NCBI RefSeq assembly: GCF_048128805.1
Contig: NC_136013.1
Span: 3,700,043 to 3,764,042, forward strand
Length of the DNA stretch: 64,000 nt
DNA from: Centroberyx gerrardi
Lineage: Eukaryota; Chordata; Actinopteri; Beryciformes; Berycidae
Direction: 5' to 3'
Below, one piece after another: positions 24,608 to 55,190 of this stretch (the stretch's first letter is position 1; each line of letters begins with the position of its first letter). The notes under the pieces were generated by a model. The model was not told the DNA's origin. It saw only the letters and a program-made list of their open reading frames with translations, and ran no database searches. The translations under genes were made by a program, and so were the position numbers.

Positions 24608-26074
24608 GAATCCTCTCTCTCTCTCTCTCTCTCCCTCTCTCTCTGTTGAATCCTCTCTCTCTCTCTCTCTCTCTGTTGAATCCTCTCTCTCTCTCTCTCT
24701 CTCCCTCTCTCTCTGTTGAATCCTCTCTCTCTCTCTCTCTGTTGAATCCTCTCTCTCTCTGTTGAATCCTCTCTCTCTCTCTCTCTCTCTCTCCCTCTCT
24801 CTCTGTTGAATCCTCTCTCTCTCTCTCTCTGTTGAATCCTCTCTCTCTCTGTTGAATCCTCTCTCTCTCTCTCTCTGTTGAATCCTCTCTCTCTCTCTCT
24901 CTCTCTCTCTGTTGAATCCTCTCTCTTGAATCCTCTCTCTCTCTCAGGCGATCCTTCAGCGAAGGATCTGGAGAAGCTGTTCTCCCTGAGCTGGTTGTCC
25001 ACACAGAGCTCGTCCCGCTCCCCGTGGGGCCACTCCGGCCTGAAGAGCAAACGAAGCTCCTTGAAGCAGGAGAAGAGGAAAAGCAGCCACAGAAAAGGCC
25101 TTCCTGACTCGCCACACGCTCACAGTAAGAGGGACAGTTTCAGCAAACTACTGGAAACGATGGACAGCGACGGCGTCCGGATCAGAGAGCCCGGGCCCGT
25201 GGAGGCGGCGAGCTTCACCAGAGTTCAGATCTCTGAGGAAAACCCGGGGTTTCAGTACCCGAGGCTTCAGAAGCCGGAGGTCGGGCAGGAAACGAACCAC
25301 GTCAAGCCGCACAAGCCCGAGGGCAGGAGGGGGCCGAGGAGGGAGGAGCAGGAGGAGGGCCGGGACGACGCGGCGCTGAGCCGGCGGAAACGAGAGAGCG
25401 ACCAGGAGCAGGAGGAGAGGAGGAGGAAGAGGAGGAGCGGCCTCACGGAAAGCTCTCCCGTCCTGACGAAGAACAAGCTAGGGTCCAAACACATCGAGAA
25501 GACGGTGTCCATCAGGCTGGTCGACATCAGATCCTCCGACTCCGACGACTACTTCTCCGCCGCAGGAATGGCCAAAAAAAGCCACGTCTCTCTGGACTCT
25601 GCAGCCAACACTAAACTCAACAGAGCCAGCGTGGTCCTAGACTCCGCCCCCCCCGCTGCCGCCGCCGCCGCCGCCGCCGCCAAACCCAACGGCTGGCTGA
25701 GAAAATCCCACACTGCCCAGACGAACGGCTCCCACACATCCAACGGGCCCGCGGGCGGCCATCTCAAAAACTGGGGGAAGTTCAGGATCCCCAAGAGGAG
25801 CGAGAGGCCGGCGACGGCGCCGGAGGAGCAGGAGGCGCCGGAGCAGCGCAAGCCGCTCCTCCGGCCTCTGACCAACACGCCGGAGCCGTCGTACCCCAGG
25901 ACGCGGCTCCGCACCGGGACCGAGAACGACGCCTTCGCCCCCGACGCCAAGCCGGCCGACGGCGAGGTGGAGCCCTGCCTGAAACGCTGCCACTCCCACC
26001 AGCTGAGGGGCGACTCGTCCCTCGGCCGGCGCTACGGCTCCGACATCATCCGGCGCGGCGTGCTGGCCTCCTGA
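11846..26074 (+). CDS. jade1: JADE1, PHD-finger scaffold of the HBO1 acetyltransferase complex (10 coding exons)
   Basis: JADE1 bridges KAT7/HBO1 with ING4/5 and MEAF6 in the nucleus and directs acetylation toward histone H4. Coding exons: 11846-11894, 12967-13037, 13631-13788, 14522-14706, 16009-16220, 17183-17350, 18963-19079, 20342-20950, 22877-22994, 24948-26074. They total 2,814 nt (937 aa; human 842). Phases match throughout. The N-terminal EPC-like region includes [14 protein letters not shown] and [14 protein letters not shown]. The first PHD starts near residue 199 ([11 protein letters not shown]), followed by a zinc knuckle and extended PHD to about 364 ([20 protein letters not shown], then FKSYCPKHS). 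Exon 9 holds [26 protein letters not shown] and the end [10 protein letters not shown] are JADE1-like rather than JADE2/3. Extra length comes from a poly-Ser stretch in exon 8 and poly-Ala in exon 10. The ATG matches the family start MKRxRHPSSS. Confidence 0.95.
13255..13400 (+). repeat. Dispersed repeat in jade1 intron 2, inverted copy at 17580-17735
   Basis: Shared text includes ACTTTGTCCCT, CTGGCCACC, ACACTCTCTG and a GATTGGCTG motif, present on the plus strand here and as its reverse complement in intron 6. Divergence is substantial, suggesting an old element. The translated LLIGCLL-type peptide is a by-product and not evidence of a gene. Confidence 0.6.
14398..14516. repeat. (CTGT)n tetranucleotide array abutting jade1 exon 4
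   Basis: CTGT units interrupted by GCTGT run to within 5 bases of the exon 4 start at 14522, and the acceptor GTGCTGTGCAG is continuous with the array. The repeat therefore serves as the pyrimidine-rich part of the 3' splice site. Confidence 0.93.
16825..16971. repeat. Near-perfect palindrome (69-bp arms, 9-bp loop) in jade1 intron 5
   Basis: The left arm 16825-16893 starts CGTCAGGCCAGTCAG. The right arm 16903-16971 is its reverse complement at 68 of 69 positions; the single difference is ACATTATC versus ACACTATC. The loop is GAGCGGTGT. No clear target-site duplication flanks it. It may be a palindromic MITE; transcribed RNA would form a long hairpin. Confidence 0.95.
17041..17100. repeat. 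(AC)n and CT-rich tract upstream of jade1 exon 6
   Basis: About 13 AC units (17041-17066) are followed by a CT-rich run to 17100, ending about 80 bases before exon 6. Confidence 0.9.
17580..17735 (-). repeat. Inverted copy of the 13255-13400 repeat, jade1 intron 6
   Basis: Reverse-complement similarity to 13255-13400: AGCCAATCAGAAGC, TTGATTGG, GGTGGCCAGTAGGGACAAAG. The copies are diverged and short. Confidence 0.6.
18108..18474 (-). mobile_element. hAT-like MITE, copy 2 (367 bp, intact TSD)
   Basis: It has the same termini as the element at 5050-5416 (TAGGGCTGAACGATT and the reverse complement of TAGGGCTGAACAATT) and exactly the same length, but lies in the opposite orientation. A perfect 8-bp target-site duplication, TTGTAAGC, sits at 18100-18107 and 18475-18482. 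It is in jade1 intron 6. Confidence 0.94.
19097..19127. repeat. (AC)n tract just downstream of the jade1 exon 7 donor
   Basis: About 15 AC units begin 17 bases into intron 7. Confidence 0.93.
19458..19938 (+). mobile_element. DeuSINE (SINE3-like) with a 5S rRNA-derived head
   Basis: The head at 19461-19533 (GGGAAGCTAAGCAGGTCTG, then TTGGATGGGAGACC) matches the internal-promoter half of 5S rRNA (A box, intermediate element, C box); the first ~45 bases of 5S are missing. The body contains the conserved Deu-domain text CCTTCGGATGAGACGTTAAA, CGAGGTCCTGACTCT and AGGGGTGTAACCCC. The tail is the fish SINE end GAAGCGCTTTGAG ... GCGCTGTATAAATGTAA, followed by an (AATT)n run. It sits in jade1 intron 7 in the sense direction and encodes no protein. 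Confidence 0.9.
20951..21093 (+). other. jade1: Intron-retention terminal exon for a short JADE1 isoform (inferred)
   Basis: Reading through the exon 8 donor keeps the frame open for 31 more codons ([13 protein letters not shown] ..., basic, Gly/Arg-rich) to a TGA at 21044-21046. An AATAAA hexamer follows at 21088-21093. The product would be about 554 aa with both PHD fingers but no C-terminal region. Human JADE1 has a short isoform (JADE1S, 509 aa) that ends at about the same point after LRQDLERV. The ORF and signal are seen; use of this end is inference. Confidence 0.55.
21885..22530. mobile_element. Composite of dispersed fish repeats in jade1 intron 8
   Basis: The stretch contains CGCCCTACTCTGCCTCTGAT plus TTGGTTGGGTCAGAG motifs, then sequence of type GGAATAGTTCAC ... 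GGGGTGAACTA (22336-22530) with inverted ends. An open frame at 22087-22464 spans the junction and shows no known domain. I treat the region as old repeat material. Confidence 0.45.
23509..24945. repeat. CT / GTTGAATCCT compound tandem array forming the last jade1 acceptor
   Basis: About 57 copies (hand count) of the unit GTTGAATCC followed by a variable (CT)n run, with occasional CCCT or GAATT variants, fill ~1.4 kb. The array runs straight into the acceptor CTCTCTCTCAG of exon 10 (24948). No AG dinucleotide occurs between 23487 and 24946. The reverse strand gives two overlapping ~540-residue frames of Arg/Glu repeats, which are artefacts of the array. Confidence 0.97.
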
Positions 26075-26945
26075 TGCCGCGGCGGGACCGGAGCCACACT
26101 GAAATAATAAGCTGCACTGTGTCGGTCGGAACAGAACGATGGTCTCTCTCTCTCTCTTTGTATCTTTATTTTTCTCGAAAAATCATTGAAATGCCTAGAT
26201 TGAAACAGAGCTGATATTTATTTTTTATTTGTAACATATGTAAAATTTGGGAAATATTTTACTTTTTACTTTTATTTTCAGCTAGTTTTTATTTTTCCTT
26301 GAAGTAGAAAGATGTCAAGTTGCCACTTAACTCTTGCTCAGCTATTTACAAGCAAAAGCTTCAACTAGGAAAAAGTTGTGATTGTTGCTTGGGACCATAA
26401 GCTTGCGATGTAATTTGTTTTTGACATAGTATTACACTTGGCCATGAGTCAGTTGCACTTAGTAGGAAAAGCTAAAACACAGATTCTTCATGCTGTTACC
26501 GCAATAGGACTCTCGCTTTTTATCAAGCTTCCTTCAGACGTCGACACAGTTTAGAGAATTATTATGAAACGAGAAACACTGCACAGCTTTTATCGTTATT
26601 TAAACGCCAGCTTCCGTCAGTCTATATCCAAACCTCATTAGGCTGTGATTGTTACCCTTTATGAATTTACCAACGGGGAATTTTTCCAAAAGGAATTAAC
26701 GAATGACGTTTTAGTTGTCATCAGCACTTAAGTGTAATTGAACTGCGATATCGTATCCATCATGTGCCTATCTTTTATTTGAAGCGTTTGCACTAAGAGA
26801 GGACGGCACAGGTTTGAGGTATGAGTAGAGTTATTTTTACACTGAAAAAGCATTTTGTACCTTCGGCCGCTGCTGTACTACTGTTATGCAAAATGAATCA
26901 TGTTTTGTCTTGTCTTAAAGAGGAATAAAAGGATTTGAGGCGGCA
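26075..26945 (+). other. jade1: jade1 3'UTR with AATAAA at 26924-26929
   Basis: Non-coding A/T-rich sequence follows the stop codon at 26072-26074. The hexamer AATAAA at 26924-26929, in the context AGAGGAATAAAAGG, is the best poly(A) signal and gives a UTR of about 0.87 kb. Confidence 0.7.
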
Positions 26946-26984
26946 CCATTTGATCTGTTTTGTTGTCTGATGATGTAAATGTAG

Positions 26985-27550
26985 TCATGTGACCAGAAGG
27001 TTGCCAGTTTGTATCCCCCAGACCCAGCTGAAAAAAGGTGAACTTGAGCAAAGGTGCTTATGCTGCGTTCAAGGGAACTGGGAACTTAGACTTTCTTATT
27101 TCCCAGAGCGTATAAGTTCAGGTGGGAACAATATGGACGCCTGAAGTAAAGTTGCGTTTGTTTGGCTGCTTTCCGTGCAGCAAGTATCCAACTGTATTAA
27201 TCGATCTTAAACTATGCCATGCACAAACAGAAACTTGAAAGTGTTTAAAAGCCATGCTCTTATTTTTGGTTCTTACCATTCATAATCTAATACTTCCATG
27301 TTGCTTTAAATTAACGCAACACCACAGAACTAGTGTCCCAACTTTCCCCGCTAGAAATTAGGAGTTGGACGGGCTGTTCAAATTGATTTTTCCTGTTCTG
27401 AGCTAGTAAGTTCCCAAGTTCCCAGTGGTCTTGAACGCAGCATTAGCACCCAGCTGTCCCAGTGACCGACAGCAGAGGGCCGTGGTTCCACTGAGCATCT
27501 CCCAGCGTGAATGTGAAGCAGGGTGCTCCTGAAAAAGAGCCTCTATGTTC
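26985..27550 (+). mobile_element. tRNA-type SINE interrupted by a MITE
   Basis: The left part (GTGACCAGAAGGTTGCCAG, then CTTGAGCAAAGGTGC) has a tRNA-like B-box region. It resumes at 27443 as TTAGCACCCAGCTGTCCCAG. If the insertion 27061-27442 is removed, the SINE text is continuous. Similarity to fish SINEs is from memory. Confidence 0.6.
27061..27442. mobile_element. PIF/Harbinger-like MITE nested in the SINE
   Basis: Terminal inverted repeats TGCTGCGTTCAAG and CTTGAACGCAGCA, extending into an AACTGGGAACTT-type stretch, enclose 382 bp. A 3-bp TTA duplication flanks it (27058-27060 and 27443-27445), as expected for PIF/Harbinger. No transposase is encoded. Confidence 0.82.
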
Positions 27551-28264
27551 AGTCGACTTTCCCCAGCTAAAGAAAGGTTAAATCAATATTCTGTTAATTC
27601 CTAAAAATGTTGGCATCAGCCTTCAAAAACTAACATTGATCAAACCCATTTTGGTAGGATGTTTTATATTTCTATCATGTGTAAATAGAGGGAATAGAGT
27701 AAGAATGTATCATAAGTGGGACGTCATCACCAGCTACCAGCCTAAAGATGGTACATTTTGGCCGAGGATGATGAATTTCTCTTCTATCAGACAATTTGAC
27801 AAGTAACCAACCATCATTTGGAGGAAAAAAAAATGTTTGGGAGGTAAAATAGTGACTGAACCAGCCACTGTGCCATTAACAGTTTCAAGCCCTGAGTGTA
27901 TCCTCAATAAAATCTAAAGTGTCAAATTTCATCACCTCAAACCTAAGACTTTTTAAGACCATTTTAATGCCAGTTAGAATCAAATAGTCTGATCTCACCA
28001 CTGAAATGAATGAAAATGAAAGCGTAGTCCTGTCAGAATCGGCTAATTTCTAATAAAGGTTTGAGCGACTGGGCTGATTTTGCATCAAGAAACCTCTCGA
28101 GACCTCCGACACCGAATTTAACAATACTCAAAGGACTATTGAGACTTTGCATTTATATTTAGACGAGACTTTTCCAGGAGCTGCAGACAGCGTGGAGAGG
28201 ACATTGGTGATAAAACAGTTAATCTTTGATTCTAATAATAAAAAGCCACCAGGCTGCAGGCAGG
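27551..28264. other. Intergenic stretch between convergent jade1 and nsd2 ends
   Basis: I see no gene or clear repeat here, only A/T-rich non-coding sequence between two 3' ends. Confidence 0.5.
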
Positions 28265-28693
28265 AGATGCATGTTTGAACACTTTTTATTGCACGATTCA
28301 ACAGATTGTGAAATCCTGCACAAAAGTGTATCAGCACTGCATCGGGAAAAAAAACAAACAAAACATACAATCAAGAAAATTGTATGATATTTACAATAGA
28401 TGCATCACTATTACCACTTATACATTATGTACATATTAGTCTCTGGTTTACTATGACAGTAGTTACAGAATGAAACCCCTAAGCACACATTACACTTCAG
28501 CTCTACAGGGAATTACAGTGCTTACAAAAATAACTGGCTTGACTACATTCACTCATCACAATCAAGGTTAGGATGAAGATATATAGGAAGTCGAAGTTGA
28601 AAATACTTGTACGAGACTCGCTGCACCTCTGGAACGGACGCGTGTCCCACTCATGCCTTGGGAAATTAAAATACTAAAAAATAAAAAAGGTGC

Positions 28694-28724
<31 letters not shown>

Positions 28725-30246
28725 CGTTCTCCTGTTGGGTCTGTACAGCTCAAAAACAAATTTTTAAACTTGAACGGGCAATGAGACGTTTAAAAAAAAT
28801 AAAATAATAAAAGACCCCAAGAACAATAAAGACAAAACACGATACAAGCCGTCTGTTTGGACCGATTCAGATTCCAACATGAAAAAGTAAGTTTACTGAT
28901 CATTATTTCAAACAAACAAACAAAAAAAAAAAACTACAAAGGCACAGCCACAAGTTGCGTCTGTTGTCTCAATGTTGCTGGAAGAAAACCTTTTTAACTC
29001 ATTACTGACCGCTGGGTTTATTAGAGCTGAACTGTACTTCAATATTACCCAAGTATCACCACACTGAACCCTTAGGATAGAAGGTTTCTGGAGATATAAG
29101 CATCATCGTTTATGTTTGATGCAGGGAAGCAGCTGGTGTCGGGAGCAGATTCTTGACTCCGAGTTTTAAATACAAGACAAGAGCATTGGCGGCATTCAAA
29201 TAGGCAAACGGATGCATTCAAAAGCCAAATTTTATTAGCAGAATGAAGTGAAAACGCATCTCCAAATTGTGAACTTGTCAGCATGGTGGTCATCCAAAGG
29301 GTTTCACAAGCCCAAAAAAGGTTGGAGAATTTACTTAATCCATAAAAAAGGAATCATGTAATCCTTCAAGTACAGCTAAAATCACCCAAAATGTTTCCCG
29401 TGACCACAGTGGAAAGCTGACCGGCGGCCTTTGTGCCGTTAAACCTGCATCTGAAATGTTTTCTGTGGTGTGGTGGTACTTCTGGTCTGGTTCGGGGGTC
29501 AAAAGGTCAAACCTCAGCCGCTGCGACGTTCACTCACTGAGCTGAGATGTCAACAAAGCCCGGAGTGAATTCATTAATAACAAAAAAAACTAGCCAGGCC
29601 GCATAAACAACCAGCAGGTCAGTCTCACCGCTGATAAATGATGCGTAACCGATGCAGAAAAATCTTCCAACCACTGATTTCAGATTCTAAAGGGCGGCTT
29701 CAGCGGAAAGTGAAAACAGCATCTTAAGGATTTGACTCAAAAAAAAAAAAAAAAAAAAGTTAAAGAGAATCATTCCTTCATTTACCTTCTCGTTTGGCGC
29801 CGAGCGGATGGCGGCGCGACCTCTGACCCCCCCCCGCCCGCCCGCCCCCCGCACGAAACGCCCCAGTAGTGTTTTTTTTTTTTTTTAACGTCAGACGGCG
29901 GTTTTTTGAAGAGCCAGGAGAGAAAACAAGAGCGCCTCTCTAGAGATGGGAGGAAGATTTCAGCGGCGTACTTTTGAATACTTTTCCCTCATCCCCTCAT
30001 CCTCTGGACAGGTAGGTAGATTAACGGTTTTTGCGGCGCCATCATCCAGCGTCCGGATACAAGAATCATTCAAATCTAGAAAGTAAAACTGAGATAAAAA
30101 CAAAAAACAAAGCCAAAAAACTGGTTGTAAAATAGTAAAACACGTACTTGTCTACAGTTAAATGTAACCTATGGCTACGAAAAGGAATAAAGACAGGTCA
30201 TTCAAGGCCTACCCATAGTGTCTTGATGTTTAACGTTATTACTTCT

Positions 30247-30295
<49 letters not shown>

Positions 30296-30474
30296 AAAAA
30301 TAAAAAAACAAAAAAAAAAAGGATTTGGCAACCTGTTTGAAGTTTTACACTATTCCAGTAATCATAATTTTGGTCTTTGATATACACACATATATAGATA
30401 TAGCTATTAAAACTCTGCTGTTCAAGATCATCCGTGTTGTGGGGGGAGAGGGAGAGGGTGTGTGTGTGTGTGAG

Positions 30475-30522
<48 letters not shown>

Positions 30523-31094
30523 TGAACCGAGATTCAAGTGTGCAGACAGTAATGCTGCTGTCAGGAAGAGGTGAGTTCACACCCGCCACCGGCCAAACTG
30601 CTCAGTTTTAGCTCTGTTTTTTTGTATACTGGGAAGAAAAAACAAAACAAAATGGAGTTTGGCAGGTGGGAAACCAAAAAAAAAAAAAACCAAGTGGCTG
30701 CTGAATTTTGGAATCCACTCGCCGATGTTTCCTGACCTGCGCTCGCTCTGCTGCGTTGTGCTTTACCACAGATGGTTCGTCTCAGTGCAGACACGTAAAC
30801 AGAAATACCCGAAGAGGAAAGAATACAAAACAAAAACATGAAAAAGGAAAAAAAAACAACAAAAAACAAAAACAAACAAAAAGTCTGAGCGGCGTGCTGG
30901 ACCCGATCCCCGGGCCTCTTGGCACTTGAGATCAGCGGCTTTTCCCTGATGAGGAAGAGAGATACAGTGCCTTGGTTTTTGCGAGATAAGACATAATTCT
31001 GTGGGATTTATATTTGTTCGTTAAGTGGGAGGGGGGAAAGCGGGTGTCGGAGTTCAGTTTGGTCTCTAGGCCCTCTGAGGGGTCAAAGGTCGCT
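28265..31094 (-). other. nsd2: nsd2 3'UTR with AATAAA at 28285-28290 (minus)
   Basis: Beyond the nsd2 stop at 31095-31097 there is no further coding sequence. The plus strand reads TTTATT at 28285-28290, an AATAAA signal for the minus strand, giving a long ~2.8 kb UTR. It contains homopolymer A runs on the plus strand (28700-28723, 29741-29758), a (TA)n run at 30249-30297 and a (GT)n run at about 30479-30516. A proximal end is also possible. Confidence 0.5.
30249..30516. repeat. (TA)n and (GT)n tracts in the nsd2 3'UTR
   Basis: A TA run (30249-30297) and a GT run interrupted by GAGAGA (about 30459-30516) lie 160 bases apart. The open frames over them are repeat translations. Confidence 0.9.
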
Positions 31095-50833
<19,739 letters not shown>

Positions 50834-52500
50834 CCCATCAAAACCCCCAGGCTCACTGAGCTACAGGACAGGAAACACAGATCAGCTTCTCATTCCACAG
50901 GTTAGTTCTAATAACTGACACCAACTAACACTATGGATATCATTAATTCAATGGTTGTTGTTCTGCACTCAAGTAATCTGTAAAATGGCATTCTGGGATA
51001 TGAATTCAATGTGCATAACGTTACAGCTTTTCCAAAATGGCACTCACTTGCTCCAACGGAGCATGAACACAAAGCTGGAGGCAACAGACAAAAGTGCACC
51101 TGTCATGGAATGTTCTAGCCGCGTAGTTTAGATGCTTTTACCATTAAAGTCGATTGACTACAAGTCTGAAGCAACAATACATTTGTACAGTAAAACAATT
51201 CAAATCAATGCCTCAATGAAATCGAGCCACTGAGAAACTAGATCTATAGGTTGATCACAACTCATTTAAAACGAGGTCAAGCCGAACCCATTCTCGATTA
51301 CATTCGTGCATGCTAACAAAAAACATTGGGCGGGTGGAAAACCTCTTACCACGACGATTTCCAAGTTGGCTCTTTCTCCTAGCGAAGAACTAGCTATCTA
51401 CTAGCTGCAATCTATGGCAAGGCGGTATGGAGAAGCAGGGAGGCAGGCAGGCAGCAGGCTCCACCGCATGCAGCGAATGCCCAATGAGTGGGTGGCTAGC
51501 TGTGCCGCGTAACCACAGCATCACTGGCTAGAAAAGCCGCGGAAATGTAAGCAGCTGACAAGTCGGTGCAGTGCTGATGGGGTTTGGATAGTTGCTGGAA
51601 TGAAATCAAGGGCTCTCATCCAATTAAAGGTTAAACTGTTATCGTATTGTGATGGCCGTTACAAGGTAGTTAGCTCAACTGCTATATGACGGCCCATGAA
51701 CTCGACTAACATTTAAAAACCGCTCCGTCCTCTACAGTGTCTTACTTGGCAGCTAGCCATATTAGCCAGAGGTTGCCACACTATGTCATGCACGAAACGG
51801 GCTCTGACTATACTCTGGAACGGAAGCCACGATGGATAAATTTCATGGATACCGGTCATAGACACAAGCGGCCAACCAATTCCCTACACCGTAGTCACAC
51901 TGTCCCTGTCATTGAGTCAGCCATTACGCCGCATTCCAGCAAATAGCCTAAGCCACCACCTAAAAGCTAAATGCAGTGAACTGACTAGCTACCCTACGCT
52001 GGTTCCAGCTAAATACTCCAATAAATGCTTTGGTAGGTAGCTGACTGGTTGCGGTATTTTGTTTAGCTTGTTCCGCTATTATTTCACCAATATACCTAAA
52101 TTGCAGGCGCCATGACAGCTCATTCAAAAATGCTAATCGTAGCTAGCTAACTGCGCTAGCCAAAGCTAGCATCTGCACCATTGAGACCAGTCGATTTACA
52201 CATCTAATGTTAGCACCAGTTAGCTAGCAGGCTAGTAGCTCGCTAGCTTTTCACTTGATAAAATGGTTGGTCGGGCCGAACAAGTGTATTTGCAAAAAGT
52301 CATCACGGAGCGTTTTCAATGACTTGACAATACGCTAATGACCGTTTCTTTCAATTAGCCTACCTGTTGAATTTCCTCTCAGCGATTAAATGGAAAAAAT
52401 GCCCGTATTCATCCTGTAAAGCGAAGAATTTCATTCAAGTCGAATCAAAGCTTGCGGGAAACTCAAACTCTCCTCCCTACCAGCGCGAAAAATACTCACT
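50834..52500 (-). promoter_or_regulatory. nsd2: nsd2 promoter and 5' untranslated exons (inferred)
   Basis: The first coding exon opens at acceptor 50861-50862 (CTGTAG) with a 27-base leader to the ATG. Two candidate untranslated exons have good minus-strand donors: one ending at 51350 (CGTG then GTAAGAGG) and one at 52364 (CAACAG then GTAGGC). A CCAAT box on the minus strand (plus ATTGG at 52505-52509) lies just above the farther exon, supporting a start near 52,490. Which exon is first, or whether they are alternative, cannot be told here. Confidence 0.5.
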
Positions 52501-52509
52501 TCCGATTGG

Positions 52510-55190
52510 TCGGGAGCCGAGAGAAGATCCAACCGGTCCTTTCAAAAAACCAACCGTAGGAAGTAGAAGACCCCGGTGCCTCCCGTTTGTTTTGACATTA
52601 GTTCATAAAGTTGCCCTTTTTATAGATTTAGCTAACAATCATGTTTGTTTGTTTCTTCCAACAGTAAGGTGAATGGATATTAACTTGTCTGTCTTCACCT
52701 AAACTATGCCTTTGAATGGCTACTGTGTTCCTGTACACATATGATAAGAGTTAGCAAACTTTACATGTCACAAATACAATAGATCCACATCAGACTACTT
52801 TGTTGTTAGATATACCATACAGAATTACACAACTGTCTAAACCGCAGACCTGTGCAAAGGTTAGCAAAGTAGTCATCGTTGTGCATTCTCTCATTGTGCT
52901 ACCTGGGGGAAATAAAAGTGACTTTAAACTACTCCGTGTTTTGCTGTAGGACCCCTGCTGGCCCCGGGCCCGGACCCACTGCCCGAAACCACCAGAGGCC
53001 TAGTGGTAGTTAGGCACGGCTATTACTGTTAATTTTCAATCTAATTTTACATCAAGCCTTCATTCATAGATTAAATCCAAAGCATACAGGAAATATTGTT
53101 CCCTTGTCATTTGAATTTGATTATCAGTTCCTCTGATCTCTCACAGGGAGGCACTCTCAAAACACAGGTAGCCTCTTTTAGATCACTTCTTAAAACTTTT
53201 TTTTTTCTAATGTTTTATTTATATTAAGGTTTTAATCATTCATTTATTGATGCTCCAAATTGTTTTATCTCCTCCTGCTTGTTTTTATTCTCCTTTCCTT
53301 TTGTTCTCTTATTCCTATTTATATTGCTTTGTTATCTCAGTCATTTGCTGTACTTTTATAAGCAGCTTTGTAAACTATGTTTTTGTGAAAGTAAAGATCA
53401 GATGATCAGAATGAAACTTAATTGAATTTGAAACCAAAAGCTAGATGCTAGATGTCTCTCAGCACAGCCTGGTTGTGAGAAGTACAGGTCCCTTATCATA
53501 CAGTAAAGCAGAAGCTTGCACTACCAGCATAGGAAGCCAAGTGGCGTGACATTTGCTAAAGTAATATAACGCACTTCCGGTAAAAGTTTGCTCTAGTACT
53601 TCAAAATAAAGGCCCCCATGCTTGAATTAATGGCTATTGATAATAAATGTGAATATCCTGTTCAAATTGAGCTTTTCATCCTAATAAATTAATTATTTCC
53701 ACAAGACAATCAGAAATATAAATTAAATAGCCTGCATCAGAGAAGATGTGATTGATCTTTCACATTTATTTGTAAGAACAACTAAATAGGGTGGAATTCA
53801 ATTTGGAAGAAAAGAGCATTCACAAAATCTGCAGATACTGACCGATATTTTATGACTGTTGATGTGGGGTCATATGTATTCAAAGGAAAGGTTTAGGACT
53901 TTTAGAAGCATGTCCTTTTAAACACTAAATATGCTCCCTTTTAGAACATTTAATACATTTTCACTATTCATTGAAACAATTCAGAAAGTACATTAGGAAA
54001 TGGACAAAAACATGATCTTGTTCCGTTCACTGTCCAGCTTACCTTACTCATGCTGGACACAGCCTTGAATTGTATTGTGAGTCTCTTCTAACACTGATGA
54101 GAACTGTCCCAGACAAATTAAACTTTTTTCACCCTGTCTGTGCTCACTTTTGCATGTGTAGTGCATTAGTCCTGGGTGGAGGTAACATGAAATAGAATAT
54201 TTATGATCAGTCTGCACACAGACTGATCATAAATATTCCATTTGATGTTACTTTTTGATCTGGATGGGTCAAAAAAAAGTTTTCTGATTATAGGTGGAAA
54301 ACCCTACAAGCCCCACAGAGAAGAAATCTTACTTTAATATAACCCAATCAAAGTTTGTGTTTTTGATAAACTGTTATTTATTCACATTACCTGTGAAAAG
54401 ACTATTTGGGACAAACATTTTTGTTCTTATACTCGCGCATACCGTTAAACTTTCATGTAAAAATTGAAATAGGGCTACAAGAATATGTGTAGAGCAGAGT
54501 AAAACACACACATCTCAATATATTCATACACCTGGGAAGCAACTTGCAGTATGCAGACTCTACTTTTGTTTTATTCTGGCATCAAGTCTCTCAATTAACT
54601 TAGTTCAGTATTTAAATCTAAACTGCCATTCACCTTCTCAATAATTGATATAGATTATAGATTGGATATAAGGACCATATTCTGGCAAACAATTTCCAGT
54701 CTTAGACTTTTGAAGAAATCACACTCCCTGAATGGACTGAACTAAAAGTGCTTTTTTTTTTTTTTTGAAACACAAGCAATTTACAATCACATAAAGCAAA
54801 TTTGATCGACAAACCAAACAATATCTTCACAACGAGCTTAACATATCAATTCGAAATAAGAATTAAATAAAAAGTAAAAAAATACAAAGCTTACTTGTAC
54901 ATCTGAGGTTGAGATAAATAAATATTATCAAAATTAAATTTAAATAAAATGTAATTAAAAAGAAAAACAAACATACAAAAAGTCATCAAACCAATCCAAG
55001 GGGTTCATTTCTATTAGTTTATACCTTCCATAAGTTTATAGCTGTGTGTACTTTTCATTATTTTTAATGTTCTATTAAATAATTCAAATTTTTTTTTAAA
55101 CTGTTAATGTAGGGAAAAAATGAAAAATGAATTGAAAGTGACCTCGTGAAAAAATGACCTTAACTCTGGAACACTGGCTTTTATTTTGAA
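52510..55190. other. Intergenic region between nsd2 and letm1 promoters
   Basis: This is 2.7 kb of A/T-rich sequence without a gene. It contains the hairpin at 54183-54250, a T-run at 54754-54767, and an ETS-like ACTTCCGGT at about 53573-53581 that may belong to an old repeat. It is mostly unremarkable. Confidence 0.6.
54183..54250. repeat. Short inverted repeat (32-bp arms, 4-bp loop)
   Basis: The arms are 54183-54214 and 54219-54250; the inner 20 bp are perfect (GAATATTTATGATCAGTCTG) and the outer 12 have two mismatches. The loop is CACA. It lies midway between the divergent nsd2 and letm1 genes. Confidence 0.9.

Noticed and set aside
23509-24945. A CRISPR-like array
   Set aside because: Spacers are all (CT)n, the repeat is 9-10 bases, and the host is a vertebrate.
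23440-25115. Two overlapping minus-strand open frames of 536 and 554 residues, Arg/Glu-rich
   Set aside because: They are translations of the CT/GTTGAATCCT array in two frames; the period does not contain stops, so length is expected by chance and there is no start context or domain.
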